Source of the DNA: Methyloversatilis universalis
GTDB taxonomy: Bacteria; Pseudomonadota; Gammaproteobacteria; Methylococcales; Methylococcaceae
Direction: 5' to 3'
Length of the DNA: 51,158 nt
NCBI GenBank assembly: GCA_020723665.1
Contig: DYIL01000022.1
Location: 1 to 51,158, forward strand
The notes beneath the pieces were generated by a model. It was not told where the DNA came from and searched no databases. It saw nothing but the letters and a program-made list of their open reading frames with translations. This document shows, one piece after another, positions 8,767 through 18,011 of the stretch (within the stretch, counting starts at the first letter, position 1; each line of letters opens with the position of its first letter). The translations under genes and the position numbers were made by a program.

Positions 8767-9081
8767 TTAGCGCTCCTCGCCTTCGTTTAGAAAATCGTCC
8801 AACGTGAGATCCCGCTGCTCGGGCTCGTACAAATCCAGATCGGTGTAGCCGAGGTCATCGATTTCCACGTCGTCGAATGGGGCGCTCCAGTCCTCAGGGG
8901 GTTCGATGGGCACGAACGGCGACTCGTACCAAGAGGCAAAATCGAATTCACCGAGATCGCCGTTGAGATACTGAATTTCGATGGCGTCGTTTTCCTCGTC
9001 TACTGCGACGACGCGAAACGATCTTCCGGTCTCGGCATCTTGGTACCAGTTCTCGATCAGCGGATCTGCAGCCGTCGGCAT
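8767..9081 (-). CDS. DUF6763 family protein
   Basis: A 104-residue very acidic protein. The start at 9081 is chosen because GGAGG lies eight bases upstream and the product then begins MPTAADPLIENWYQD, as in the family. A longer frame to 9159 lacks such a site. The pattern WYQD...G..F.VVA.DEE...IEIQYLNGDLGEFD..SWY is that of small proteobacterial DUF6763 proteins of unknown function. Residues 60-104 are an Asp/Glu-rich, probably disordered tail. It follows glnD on the same strand across a 137-base gap that contains a lone TTGACA on the minus strand but no fitting -10. Confidence 0.75.
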   Translation of the reverse strand: MPTAADPLIENWYQDAETGRSFRVVAVDEENDAIEIQYLNGDLGEFDFASWYESPFVPIEPPEDWSAPFDDVEIDDLGYTDLDLYEPEQRDLTLDDFLNEGEER

Positions 9082-9218
9082 GGCTTTATCCTCCGATAAT
9101 GCTTGGAAACAAGCGTCCAAAAAGGATGGCCCGTTCACCAGTCGCGGCAAGCATAACACGAGTTTTTGTCAAAAAAACCAGTGTGCCCTCTTCTCTGAAT
9201 CCGATACGAAAAACGGAT

Positions 9219-11927
9219 TTAATTTGTCCCGACCAGCGCGACGATCGCTTCGCTCAGCTGGCGCTTTTGGCGCTCGCTACTAAGCGGATGGTCCTGTTGG
9301 TCGGTGATGTAGAAAATGTCTTCCGCTCGGCTGCCGATAGTGGAAATTTTCGCATTGTAAAGGCGAACATCGCATTGCCGGAAAGCTTGGCCGACTTTCG
9401 ATAGAAGACCGGGACGGTCGGTGGCGACCAGTTCCAGAATCGAATAACGGTTTTGCGGGTCGTCGTGAAAATAGATTTGAGTGGGCACCGTGAAATGTTT
9501 GATTCCCCGCGGTTCGCGCCGGTGAACGCGGAGCGGAGCGCAGCTCGGCTGGAGCAGACAGGCGCGCAGCCGGCTACAGATCTGGGCCTGCCGCAAGTGA
9601 TCGTCGATCGGTTCCCCGGTCTGTTCGAGCACGTGGTAGCTGTTCAATACGTAGCCGTCGGCGGAAGTGACGATTTTGGCGTCGAACACGGTCAGACCGA
9701 GTTGGTCCAGGACCGCCGTGCTGCAGGCGAAGATGAAATCCTGGTCTTTCGCGTACAGGAAAATCTCCGCGCTGCCCCGTTGGCTGACTGGGCGCAACAG
9801 GACCAGGGGTAAATCCCCCGGCTTGCAGGCGCTGATGGCGACCGTATGCCAGGCGATCTCCTCCGCCAAGTAGCGCAGAAAATATTCGTCGTTGACCGTT
9901 TGCCAAACTTTTTCGATGGTCCGGTCGCTGATGCCGAGGCGTCTCAGCAAGGCGTGGCTTTCCGTCTTGACTGCGTTGATTTTTTCCTGTTGTTCGAGCG
10001 GCCGGGTGAGTCCCCGCCGGAATGTCCAGCGCGTCGTAAGGTAGAGTTCCTTGAGTAGGGCGTCTTTCCACGAGTTCCACAGGTTCGGGTTGGTGGCGCG
10101 AATGTCGGCGACGGTTAGAAGATAGAGATAATTCAGCGTGTCTTGATCTCCGACGGCGGTTGCGAACTCGTGAATGACGTCGGGATCGCCGATGTCCTTG
10201 CGTTGAGCCGTCATCGACATGAGCAGATGGTTCTGAACCAGCCACTTGACCAGGTCGGTATCCCGACGGCCGATACCGTGGCGTTGGCAAAAATCCTCGG
10301 CGATAGTCGCGCCGACGATGGAATGATCGCCGCCGCTGCCTTTGGCGATGTCGTGCATCAAGCCGGCAATGTAAAGGAGTTCCGGTTTTTCGATGATCTG
10401 GAAAATTTCGTTGCAGAGTGGATGCTCGGCTCTGTGTTTTTCCAGCGCGAATCGTCTGAGATTGCGGACGACGAAAAGCGTGTGTTCATCGACGGTGTAA
10501 ACGTGGAAGAGATCATACTGCATGCGGCCGACGACGCGGCCGAAGGCCGGAAGGTACGCCGCCAGAATCCCGTAACGGTTCATCCGTCTCAGTTGATGCG
10601 TGATGCCGCCCGGTTGACGCAGGATTTCCATAAAGAGTCGGCAGGCCTCGGGATCTCGGCGGAAGTTCTCGTCGATCAGGTAGAGATGCTGACGGATCAG
10701 CCGGATGGTGGCGGCGCGTATGCCTAACAAGGTTGCGTTTTGCTGCAATAGCAAAAAGATTTGCAGCAAGGCCAGGGGGTGTTCCCGAAATACGTTCGGG
10801 TGCATTGCTTCGATGTAATTGTTGACCGCTTGGAAGTTTCGGTTGATCGGGAGGATGACGGCGTCCTCGTCGCGATGTAATGCGGCTTCCTTGAATAGTT
10901 GCAGCAGCATTTCATTCAGCCGTTCCAGGCCCATGACGGTGCGGAAATAACGCTGCATGAATTGCTCGACGGCCTGATTGATGTCCGGGTCCCGATATCC
11001 GAATTGGTAGGCCAGATCCTTCTGATACTCGAACAGCAGGCGGTCCTCGCAGCGTCCGGTCAAGGTGTGAAGGGCGAAGCGCAGTTGCCAGAGGAAGTGC
11101 TGAGCCTGCGTAAGTTCGGCGTACTCGGCTTCGGTCAGCCAGCCGTGCAGAAGGAGGTCGTTCAGGTTCGAGACGTTGTAATGGCGCTTGATGATCCAGC
11201 CGATGATTTGGATATCCCTGAGGCCGCCCGGACCTTCTTTGATATTCGGTTCGAGATTGTAGGCCGTGTCGTGGTACTTGGCATAGCGGGCCGCCTGTTC
11301 GGCCATCTTGGCTTCGAAGAATTCCTGCGACGGCCAGATATGTTCGGGACCGATGCGCGCCCAGAGTTCTTTGAACAAAGCCGAAGAGCCGAGGAGCAGA
11401 CGGGATTCCATCAGATTGGTGATGACGGTCTGGTCCTGCCGGGCCTGTTCCACGCACTCCTCGACCGTACGGACGCTATGAGCGGGCTTGAGTCCGATGT
11501 CCCACAGTAAATTGAAGAAATCGGCCAAGCCTTGCCGACAGTGCGGTTCTTCGCCCCGATCAGCGCCGCTGCCGTGAAAATCGAGAAGAATCAAGACGTC
11601 GATATCGGAGTGAGGATGCAGTTCGCGTCTTCCGTAACCGCCTACGGCGATGAGGGCAAGTCGTTCGGCATCGGGTCCGAGGAAATGGTTCCAGCACGCC
11701 CCTAAGAGTTCATCCATGAAATCGGAGCGCGCGCGAATGAGTTCGGCGGCCGGAACGCCGGCATGGAAGCGTTCGGTTAGTTTCGAGTTATTTTGCTGAA
11801 TAAGTTCCCTAAGCGACCTGATGCGCTCGGCGGACGATAGGATATCGTTATAAGCCGGCGAGTTTGAGTCGGCCGTTTTCAATCGCGTGTGCCTCTTCTT
11901 GACGCAGGGTGAGGATTTCGTAGCCAT
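9219..11927 (-). CDS. glnD: [Protein-PII] uridylyltransferase/uridylyl-removing enzyme
   Basis: GlnD senses glutamine and adds or removes UMP on PII proteins, setting glutamine synthetase activity and nitrogen regulation. The 902 residues match the family (890 in E. coli). In order: a nucleotidyltransferase domain with GGYGRRELHPHSDIDVLIL (Asp108 and Asp110), a helical linker, an HD domain with LMHDIAKG (about 535), and two C-terminal ACT domains, the second starting near YSILELVATDRPGLL. The ATG at 11927 makes an 80-base overlap with map. A TTG at about 11879 would also start inside map, so overlap is unavoidable. Confidence 0.97.
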   Translation of the reverse strand: MATKSSPCVKKRHTRLKTADSNSPAYNDILSSAERIRSLRELIQQNNSKLTERFHAGVPAAELIRARSDFMDELLGACWNHFLGPDAERLALIAVGGYGRRELHPHSDIDVLILLDFHGSGADRGEEPHCRQGLADFFNLLWDIGLKPAHSVRTVEECVEQARQDQTVITNLMESRLLLGSSALFKELWARIGPEHIWPSQEFFEAKMAEQAARYAKYHDTAYNLEPNIKEGPGGLRDIQIIGWIIKRHYNVSNLNDLLLHGWLTEAEYAELTQAQHFLWQLRFALHTLTGRCEDRLLFEYQKDLAYQFGYRDPDINQAVEQFMQRYFRTVMGLERLNEMLLQLFKEAALHRDEDAVILPINRNFQAVNNYIEAMHPNVFREHPLALLQIFLLLQQNATLLGIRAATIRLIRQHLYLIDENFRRDPEACRLFMEILRQPGGITHQLRRMNRYGILAAYLPAFGRVVGRMQYDLFHVYTVDEHTLFVVRNLRRFALEKHRAEHPLCNEIFQIIEKPELLYIAGLMHDIAKGSGGDHSIVGATIAEDFCQRHGIGRRDTDLVKWLVQNHLLMSMTAQRKDIGDPDVIHEFATAVGDQDTLNYLYLLTVADIRATNPNLWNSWKDALLKELYLTTRWTFRRGLTRPLEQQEKINAVKTESHALLRRLGISDRTIEKVWQTVNDEYFLRYLAEEIAWHTVAISACKPGDLPLVLLRPVSQRGSAEIFLYAKDQDFIFACSTAVLDQLGLTVFDAKIVTSADGYVLNSYHVLEQTGEPIDDHLRQAQICSRLRACLLQPSCAPLRVHRREPRGIKHFTVPTQIYFHDDPQNRYSILELVATDRPGLLSKVGQAFRQCDVRLYNAKISTIGSRAEDIFYITDQQDHPLSSERQKRQLSEAIVALVGTN

Positions 11928-12651
11928 CCTCGGTAACCAAAACCGTGTGCTCCCACTGGGCGGACAGGCTGTGGTCCTTGGTCACGGCCGTCCATCCGTC
12001 GGGAAGTATTTTCACGTAGCGCTTGCCCAGGTTAATCATGGGTTCGACGGTGAAAATCATACCCGGTTCCAGCGTCATTCCGGTATTCGGTTTGCCGTAG
12101 TGGAGCACTTGCGGGTCTTCGTGAAAGCTCCGGCCGATACCGTGCCCGCAGAATTCTTGCACGACCGAATAGCCGTGTGATTCCGCATGGCGCTGAATGG
12201 CGAAGCCGATGTCGCCCAGTCTCCCGCCGGGACGGACTTGCTGAATCCCGAGATACATGGCTTCCTGGCAGATTTTGACTAGGCGCTTCGCCCGAATGGG
12301 CGCTTCGCCGACGAGAAACATCTTGCTGGTGTCTCCATGGTAGCCATCCTTGATCACGGTAATGTCGATGTTGACGATATCGCCGTTTTTCAGCTTCTTC
12401 GGGCCGGGTATGCCGTGGCACACCTGATGGTTCACCGACGTACAGATGGACTTGGGAAACCCTTTGTAATTCAGCGGGGCCGGAACGGCTTTCTGCACGT
12501 CGACAATATAGTCGTGACAGATTCGATCGAGCTCTTCGGTGGTTACTCCGGGAACCACGAATGGCTCGATCATTTCCAATACTTGGGCGGCTAGTCGACC
12601 GGCGACACGCATTTTCTCGATTTCGGCAGGCGTTTTAAGGATGATGCTCAT
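11848..12651 (-). CDS. map: Methionine aminopeptidase, type I
   Basis: Map removes the initiator methionine from nascent proteins in the cytoplasm. The 267-residue pita-bread fold protein shows the metal ligands in order: NIDITVIKDGYHGDTSKMF (two Asp), GHGIGRSFHEDP (His), FTVEPM (Glu) and QWEHTVLVTEDG (Glu), with substrate His in HQVCHGIPG. It is divergent from rpsB, as in many gammaproteobacteria, and is followed by an overlapping glnD. Its own promoter is not obvious. Confidence 0.97.
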   Translation of the reverse strand: MSIILKTPAEIEKMRVAGRLAAQVLEMIEPFVVPGVTTEELDRICHDYIVDVQKAVPAPLNYKGFPKSICTSVNHQVCHGIPGPKKLKNGDIVNIDITVIKDGYHGDTSKMFLVGEAPIRAKRLVKICQEAMYLGIQQVRPGGRLGDIGFAIQRHAESHGYSVVQEFCGHGIGRSFHEDPQVLHYGKPNTGMTLEPGMIFTVEPMINLGKRYVKILPDGWTAVTKDHSLSAQWEHTVLVTEDGYEILTLRQEEAHAIENGRLKLAGL

Positions 12652-12712
12652 TGCGAGATAGGTTGGCTCGTGTGGCGCTCGGTCGAGCGAGGGCGCGGGG
12701 AAGGGGGTCGCA

Positions 12713-12741
12713 TTGTTGAATAAAGCCAGTTATGGTATAAA
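12713..12741 (+). promoter_or_regulatory. Candidate rpsB promoter
   Basis: TTGTTG at 12713-12718, a 17-base spacer and TATAAA at 12736-12741 predict a start near 12748. This gives an unusually long leader of about 137 bases before rpsB. Confidence 0.5.
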
Positions 12742-12747
12742 GCGCTG

Positions 12748-12884
12748 CTATTTTTGGCAATAACACACACGCATCGTCACGTTCGGCGGGGTGCCAAGTC
12801 CCGGTGATTTGGTCGCCGGTCGGGATGCGTGGAGGCTCAACCCACAGCCGGTTCAAGCCGGCAGACATCTACCAGGAGATTTGA
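12748..12884 (+). promoter_or_regulatory. rpsB 5' leader, possible S2 autoregulatory RNA
   Basis: The leader is GC-rich and can pair internally, for example AGCCGGTT with the following GCCGGC region and GTGGAGG near CAACCCAC. In gammaproteobacteria the rpsB leader is a known target of S2-dependent feedback. Structural match to that element is not proved here. A good SD (AGGAG at 12871-12875) precedes the ATG. Confidence 0.35.
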
Positions 12885-13670
12885 ATGTCGAATGTTACCA
12901 TGCGCCAGATGTTGGAGGCCGGCGTACATTTCGGTCACCAGACTCGCTATTGGAATCCCAAGATGGCTCCGTATATTTTCGGCGCGCGGAGCAATATCCA
13001 TATTATCAATTTGGAAAAGACCATGCCGCTGTTCGACGAGGCTATGAAGTACCTCGAGCAGCAGGCGGCCAACAGGGGCAGAATTCTTTTCGTCGGCACC
13101 AAAAGAACGACGCGCAAGGTCATCGAGGACGAAGCCAAGCGCTGCGGCATGCCGTACGTCAATTATCGGTGGCTGGGCGGAATGCTCACCAATTTCAAGA
13201 CCATCAAGCAGTCCATCGCGCGCATGAAAGAGCTCGAAGCGATGCGGGACGACGGGCGTTTGCAGCGGTTCAACAAGAAGGAAGCCCTGGGCATGATGCG
13301 CGAGCTCGAGAAACTGGAGCATAGCTTGGGTGGTATTCGCGATATGGACCGGCTTCCGGACGTGTTGTTCGTTATGGACGTCGGTTATGAAAAGAATGCC
13401 GTCAACGAAGCGAAAAAGCTGGGTATTCCGGTCGTCGGCATCGTTGATACCAACAATAGTCCCGTCGGCATCGACTACGTCATTCCGGGCAACGACGACT
13501 CAATTCGCGCCGTTCAGCTGTATGCGCAGAGCGCCGCGACGGCCATCTTGCAAGGCAAGGCACACAGCTTGGACTTTGCAGGAGGAGAGGACGAATTTGT
13601 AGAAATGGAGTCGAATACCGAGACGAGTTCGGACTTTGCTGCGGAAGCGGCTGATGCCTATGCCGAATAG
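12885..13670 (+). CDS. rpsB: 30S ribosomal protein S2
   Basis: S2 joins the small subunit late and lies near the mRNA exit with S1. The sequence opens [20 protein letters not shown] and contains [12 protein letters not shown], both S2 hallmarks. At 261 residues it exceeds the 241 of E. coli by an acidic, Ser/Ala/Glu-rich C-terminal tail (about 230-261). It heads the rpsB-tsf-pyrH-frr run. A terminator-like hairpin follows the stop, so downstream tsf is probably partly attenuated. Confidence 0.98.
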   Translation: MSNVTMRQMLEAGVHFGHQTRYWNPKMAPYIFGARSNIHIINLEKTMPLFDEAMKYLEQQAANRGRILFVGTKRTTRKVIEDEAKRCGMPYVNYRWLGGMLTNFKTIKQSIARMKELEAMRDDGRLQRFNKKEALGMMRELEKLEHSLGGIRDMDRLPDVLFVMDVGYEKNAVNEAKKLGIPVVGIVDTNNSPVGIDYVIPGNDDSIRAVQLYAQSAATAILQGKAHSLDFAGGEDEFVEMESNTETSSDFAAEAADAYAE

Positions 13671-13706
13671 GGACGCGCGCTTTACCGTCCGCGCCTGAAA
13701 ATGTTC

Positions 13707-13733
13707 GAAACGCCTCCTTCAGGGGGCGTTTTC
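13707..13733 (+). terminator. Terminator/attenuator between rpsB and tsf
   Basis: CGCCTCC (13711-13717) pairs with GGGGGCG (13722-13728) around a TTCA loop, flanked by AAA and TTTT that extend the stem and give the U-run. As tsf lies only 57 bases on, partial read-through, as known for rpsB-tsf, is likely. Confidence 0.7.
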
Positions 13734-13789
13734 ATAAGCGTAACGGCTTGAATGAGCGATGATAAGCAATCGAAGATGAGGTTTGGTCA

Positions 13790-14674
13790 ATGAATATCAG
13801 TGCCGCAATGGTGAAGGAACTCCGCGAACGCACCGGTTCGGGGATGATGGAATGCAAGAAGGCGTTGCAAGAAGCCAACGGTGATATGGAGGCCGCGGTG
13901 GAACTCATGCGGAAAGCGGGTCTTGCGAAGGCAGACAAGAAATCCGGCCGCACCGCCGCCGAAGGTAGGATTTCCGTAAAGACGAGCGCTGATAATAAAC
14001 GCGCGGTGATCGTGGAAATCAACTGCGAGACCGATTTCGTCGCCAAGGGCGATGATTTCGTGCAATTTGCCGATAATGTTGTGCAAACTGCATTGGAGTC
14101 GAACATAGGGTCGCTCGAAGAATTGCTCGCCACGGTCATACCTTCCACCGGTTCCAGCGTGGAGGAAACGCGTCGGGCGATGGTTGCCAAAATAGGCGAG
14201 AACATCAATGTTCGCAGGTTCGATCGGGTCGTGTCGGAAAAGGGGATTATCGCGAGTTATCTGCACGGGACCCGGATCGGCGTTCTGGTGGAGTTGATCG
14301 GCGGTGATCAGGATCTGGGGCGGGATGTCGCTATGCATATCGCCGCCAGCAATCCTCTGTGCGTAGACGAACAGAGTGTGCCCGCGGAAACGATCGCCAA
14401 GGAGCGGGAAATCGCCAAGGCCCAGGCCGAAGCCGAGGGGAAGCCGGCTAACATCGTGGAGAAAATGGTAGAGGGCAAGATCAGGAAGTTCCTCGGAGAA
14501 GTGACCTTGCTCGGTCAGTCCTTCGTCAAAGATCCGGATCAGACCGTAGGTAAGTTGCTTAGCAGCCGTGGAGCGAGCGTCGGACGTTTCGTTCGTTTCG
14601 AAGTCGGCGAAGGCATCGAAAAGACGGAAAGCAATTTTGCCGAAGAAGTGATGGCGCAGGTCCGGAGCAGCTAA
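13790..14674 (+). CDS. tsf: Translation elongation factor Ts
   Basis: EF-Ts is the nucleotide exchange factor that regenerates EF-Tu-GTP. The 294-residue protein has the N-terminal UBA-like module with ELRERTGSGMMECKKAL and the NCETDFVAKGDDF signature (about 83-95), followed by the two core subdomains and a coiled-coil region around residues 190-230. A second hairpin terminator follows before pyrH. Confidence 0.98.
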   Translation: MNISAAMVKELRERTGSGMMECKKALQEANGDMEAAVELMRKAGLAKADKKSGRTAAEGRISVKTSADNKRAVIVEINCETDFVAKGDDFVQFADNVVQTALESNIGSLEELLATVIPSTGSSVEETRRAMVAKIGENINVRRFDRVVSEKGIIASYLHGTRIGVLVELIGGDQDLGRDVAMHIAASNPLCVDEQSVPAETIAKEREIAKAQAEAEGKPANIVEKMVEGKIRKFLGEVTLLGQSFVKDPDQTVGKLLSSRGASVGRFVRFEVGEGIEKTESNFAEEVMAQVRSS

Positions 14675-14694
14675 TCCAAACCTGCCGGTCGCTT

Positions 14695-14724
14695 GGCGGA
14701 GGCGCGAAAGCGCCTCCGCCGGGT
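14695..14724 (+). terminator. Terminator/attenuator between tsf and pyrH
   Basis: GGCGGAGGCGC (14695-14705) and GCGCCTCCGCC (14710-14720) form a perfect 11-bp stem with a GAAA tetraloop. GGGTTT follows. The T-run is short, so it may act as an attenuator or RNA-stabilising end. Confidence 0.65.
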
Positions 14725-14764
14725 TTCGGGGATCAAACAATCGATAACATCAAGAGTTGAACCG

Positions 14765-15484
14765 ATGAGCGCGCCAAGATATACCAGGATTCTGTTGAAG
14801 CTGAGCGGCGAAGCGCTTATGGGGGAACAGGGAAGTGGGATCGACCCACAGACGATTAAACGTCTAGCGCATGAGATAAACGACTTGTGCCGGATTGGTG
14901 TCCAAGTTGGGCTGGTCATCGGAGGCGGCAATATCATACGCGGTTCCGAAAAGGCATCGGAGGGTTTGGATCGAGTCACCGGCGATTACATGGGTATGCT
15001 GGCGACCGTCCTCAATGCCCTTGCCATGCAAGATGCCCTGGAAAATCTCGGGCAGCCTGTGCGCGTCATGTCGGCTTTGAAAATCAATCAAATTTGCGAG
15101 GATTATATTCGCCGCCGTGCCGTGCGGCATCTTGAGAAAGGCCGGGTCGTGATCTTTGCGGCAGGCACCGGTAATCCGTTTTTTACGACGGATTCGGCGG
15201 CAAGCCTACGCGCCATAGAGATCAATGCCGAGCTGTTGATCAAGGCGACTAAGGTCGAAGGGGTTTATTCGGCGGACCCTCTCAAGGATCCCAGCGCGCG
15301 GTTCTACCCGCGGCTGACCTACGACGAAGCTTTGGACCAGCGCCTCAATGTCATGGACGCCACGGCGCTGGTGTTGTGTCGCGACCATAACATGCCGTTG
15401 AGGGTGATGAATGTGTTCGAGCCAGGTGCCGTGATGCGTGTGGTCCTGGGCGAAGATATTGGATCCTTAATTGAAAACCGGTAA
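14765..15484 (+). CDS. pyrH: UMP kinase
   Basis: PyrH phosphorylates UMP to UDP with ATP in pyrimidine nucleotide synthesis. It belongs to the amino-acid-kinase fold and is unrelated to eukaryotic UMP/CMP kinase. The start is set at 14765, giving [18 protein letters not shown] and 239 residues (241 in E. coli). An upstream in-frame ATG at 14693 would run through the tsf terminator hairpin. Motifs include [34 protein letters not shown] and [16 protein letters not shown]. frr begins six bases after its stop. Confidence 0.97.
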   Translation: MSAPRYTRILLKLSGEALMGEQGSGIDPQTIKRLAHEINDLCRIGVQVGLVIGGGNIIRGSEKASEGLDRVTGDYMGMLATVLNALAMQDALENLGQPVRVMSALKINQICEDYIRRRAVRHLEKGRVVIFAAGTGNPFFTTDSAASLRAIEINAELLIKATKVEGVYSADPLKDPSARFYPRLTYDEALDQRLNVMDATALVLCRDHNMPLRVMNVFEPGAVMRVVLGEDIGSLIENR

Positions 15485-15490
15485 GTAACC

Positions 15491-16048
15491 ATGATCGACG
15501 ATATTCAGAAACGGACTACGGAACGAATGAAGAAAAGTATCGAGGCGCTCAAGCACGAACTTGCCAAGATAAGAACGGGCCGCGCTCACCCCAGTCTTTT
15601 GGATCACATTACGGTGTCTTACTACGGCAACGAGGTGCCGTTGACGCAAGCCGCTAACGTCGCGGTCGAAGATGCCCGTACGCTGACCGTGACCCCATGG
15701 GAACGCAGTATGGTTCCGGCGATCGAAAAGGCGATCATGACGTCCGACTTGGGTTTGAATCCCTCGACAGCGGGGTCGGTGATTCGTGTCCCCATGCCTC
15801 CGCTTACCGAGCAGCGGCGACGCGATCTGATCAAAGTCGTGCGCCAGGAGGCGGAGAATGCGCGGGTAGCGATTCGCAATATCCGGCGGGACGCCAATAA
15901 CGAGCTCAAGGCGGCATTGAAGGAAAAACAGATCTCGGAAGACCAAGAACGCCGCAGTCAAGAGCAGATTCAAAAATTGACCGACCAATACGTCAAAGAC
16001 GTCGATGCCTTGCTCAGCGAAAAGGAAGCGGACCTATTGGCGATTTAA
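15491..16048 (+). CDS. frr: Ribosome recycling factor
   Basis: RRF splits post-termination ribosomes together with EF-G. The 185 residues equal the family length. The three-helix bundle is recognisable from [15 protein letters not shown] and from [15 protein letters not shown], and the beta-sandwich domain lies between (about 30-105). Six bases separate it from pyrH, so the two are co-transcribed. Confidence 0.98.
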   Translation: MIDDIQKRTTERMKKSIEALKHELAKIRTGRAHPSLLDHITVSYYGNEVPLTQAANVAVEDARTLTVTPWERSMVPAIEKAIMTSDLGLNPSTAGSVIRVPMPPLTEQRRRDLIKVVRQEAENARVAIRNIRRDANNELKAALKEKQISEDQERRSQEQIQKLTDQYVKDVDALLSEKEADLLAI

Positions 16049-16093
16049 ACAGTCGCTTCGTGCCCGGGTTCGACTTTTTCGCCGATTACTATC

Positions 16094-16105
16094 AATATCG
16101 ATATT
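16094..16105. repeat. AATATCGATATT palindrome before uppS
   Basis: A perfect 12-base palindrome, flanked by ATC and CGAT, lies 88 bases before uppS in the 144-base frr-uppS gap. It may be an operator or chance AT-rich symmetry. Nothing else is evident in the gap. Confidence 0.25.
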
Positions 16106-16192
16106 CGATGGTGCTCCCCGGCAAAACCGGCTTCATTGAGGAGCGGTGAGGCGTCTCGTTGCCCATAATGATGATCCGTTCGGAACCCAAAT

Positions 16193-16981
16193 ATGGAAGT
16201 GTCCGCTGACCCTGCCGACGATGACCGGCTGCCCCGCCATATCGCTATCGTTATGGATGGCAATGGGCGCTGGGCGAAAAAGCGTTTTCTGCCGCGTACA
16301 GCCGGACATCGCGCCGGAGTAGCGGCCGTGCGAAAAGTCATCGAACACTGTTTGAAACGCCGGATCGAAGCGCTCACTCTGTTCGCATTCAGCAGCGAAA
16401 ACTGGCGCCGTCCGCCGCAAGAAGTGTCCTTGCTCATGGAGTTGTTCTTGACGACCTTGGAGCGGGAAACCGAGAAACTTCACGAGAACGGCGTGCGTCT
16501 CCGAGTGATCGGCGATCGGGGGGCGTTTTCACCCGCGTTGCAGGAGAAGATTACGGCTGCCGAAAGGCTCACGCGTGAAAATATCCAGTTGAATCTGACT
16601 ATAGCCGCGAATTACGGCGGCCGCTGGGACATTTTGCAGGCCGCGCGCGCACTGGCCGAAAGGGTAGCGCAAGGCGCTCTGCGTCCGGACGATATCGACG
16701 CGCATATCTTCGAATCGCAACTAATGCTGGCGGATCTGCCGGAGCCCGATCTCTTCATTCGTACCGGCGGTGAACATAGAATCAGCAACTTTTTGCTGTG
16801 GCAGCTGGCTTACACTGAACTCTATTTCACACCGGCTCTGTGGCCGGATTTTGACGATCAGTCACTCGAGCTTGCGTTGAAGGATTATGCCAGTCGACAG
16901 CGCCGCTTCGGATGTACCAGCGAGCAGGTCGAGGAGCTGGTTTCAGAGAACGTTTGCACTAAGACAAACGAATCCCGTTAA
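16193..16981 (+). CDS. uppS: Undecaprenyl diphosphate synthase (cis-prenyltransferase)
   Basis: UppS extends farnesyl diphosphate with eight isoprene units to the C55 carrier lipid for peptidoglycan and polysaccharide assembly. The 262-residue cis-prenyltransferase has [16 protein letters not shown] with the Mg-binding Asp22, [17 protein letters not shown], and the C-terminal [19 protein letters not shown]. Most family members have RTSGE there. The substitution to Gly is mild. cdsA starts 21 bases downstream. Confidence 0.96.
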   Translation: MEVSADPADDDRLPRHIAIVMDGNGRWAKKRFLPRTAGHRAGVAAVRKVIEHCLKRRIEALTLFAFSSENWRRPPQEVSLLMELFLTTLERETEKLHENGVRLRVIGDRGAFSPALQEKITAAERLTRENIQLNLTIAANYGGRWDILQAARALAERVAQGALRPDDIDAHIFESQLMLADLPEPDLFIRTGGEHRISNFLLWQLAYTELYFTPALWPDFDDQSLELALKDYASRQRRFGCTSEQVEELVSENVCTKTNESR

Positions 16982-17002
16982 TTTGGCATCTACGAGACAC
17001 TT

Positions 17003-18010
17003 ATGCTGAAAAATAGAGTCATCACGGCTTTGCTCCTAGCGCCGCTTATTATCGCCGCAATTTTGTTTTTGCCGGCTGACGGTTTTGCTATTTTTTGGGG
17101 CGTGATCATTCTGGCCGGCGCCTGGGAATGGGCGAATCTCTCCGGGCTCGATAGTCTACCGGCGCGCTTCGGTTTCATCGGCGTGGTGCTCGTTTTTCTG
17201 CTCGCCGCACGGTATTTCGCCATTGACTGGGCACCGGGTGAGTTGCCGGAGTGGTTTTATTGGCCCGTGGTGGCCTGGTGGTTTCTGTGGGGAATCGCAT
17301 TCCGCCGGATGCCCGAGCGTTTGGTCAAGATCGAATATCCGCTTGCCGCGAAGTTGGCGGCCGGTGCGTTCGTACTCGTCACCGGTTGGATCCTGATGGT
17401 CTGGCTGCGGTTGAATTTTCACCAAGAACAGGTTCTTTATTTGGTACTGCTCATTTGGTCGGCTGATGCGGCGGCCTATTTCGTGGGCAAACGTTGGGGG
17501 CACACCAAGTTGCTGGAACCGATCAGTCCCGGCAAAACCGTCGAAGGGGTGTATGGGGCCTTGTTTGTTACCGTGATATTGGCGGTCGCGGTAGGAATTT
17601 TCGCGAAACTCGAAACGATTTCGCTTGCAGATTTCGTTTTCCTGTCTTTGTTCACGGTGGCGGCATCGGTTTGCGGCGACCTCTTCGAAAGCCTCGCGAA
17701 GCGTGTTCGCGGGGTGAAAGACAGTGGTTCTGTCTTGCCGGGGCACGGCGGAGTCCTCGACCGTATCGACAGCTTGCTGGCAGCGGTTTCGGTTTTTTAC
17801 GTCGGTTCATTGGTATTGGGCGTGTTTTTGACGGCGGAGTTGGAAGCGAATGTGATTATTCCGCAGGAAATGACCGCGGAAAGCTCGGGAGAGACAACGC
17901 CTCACGATGCCGAAGAGATAACGGATGACGAGGGGATAACAAGCGAAAGGGCTACGGAGGAAGGTCAAGTAAACGAAAGGGGATCGCCTTCGGACGAAGG
18001 GGCTCCGTAA
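17003..18010 (+). CDS. cdsA: Phosphatidate cytidylyltransferase with acidic C-terminal extension
   Basis: CdsA makes CDP-diacylglycerol from phosphatidate and CTP in the inner membrane. Around eight hydrophobic segments fill residues 1-275, and the signature [20 protein letters not shown] plus GVLDRIDS is present near 230-255. At 335 residues it is about 50 longer than the E. coli enzyme. Residues from about 283 form a hydrophilic Glu/Ser/Thr/Gly tail encoded by degenerate short repeats, see findings. The stop is one base from the dxr ATG. Confidence 0.95.
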   Translation: MLKNRVITALLLAPLIIAAILFLPADGFAIFWGVIILAGAWEWANLSGLDSLPARFGFIGVVLVFLLAARYFAIDWAPGELPEWFYWPVVAWWFLWGIAFRRMPERLVKIEYPLAAKLAAGAFVLVTGWILMVWLRLNFHQEQVLYLVLLIWSADAAAYFVGKRWGHTKLLEPISPGKTVEGVYGALFVTVILAVAVGIFAKLETISLADFVFLSLFTVAASVCGDLFESLAKRVRGVKDSGSVLPGHGGVLDRIDSLLAAVSVFYVGSLVLGVFLTAELEANVIIPQEMTAESSGETTPHDAEEITDDEGITSERATEEGQVNERGSPSDEGAP

Positions 18011-18011
18011 G

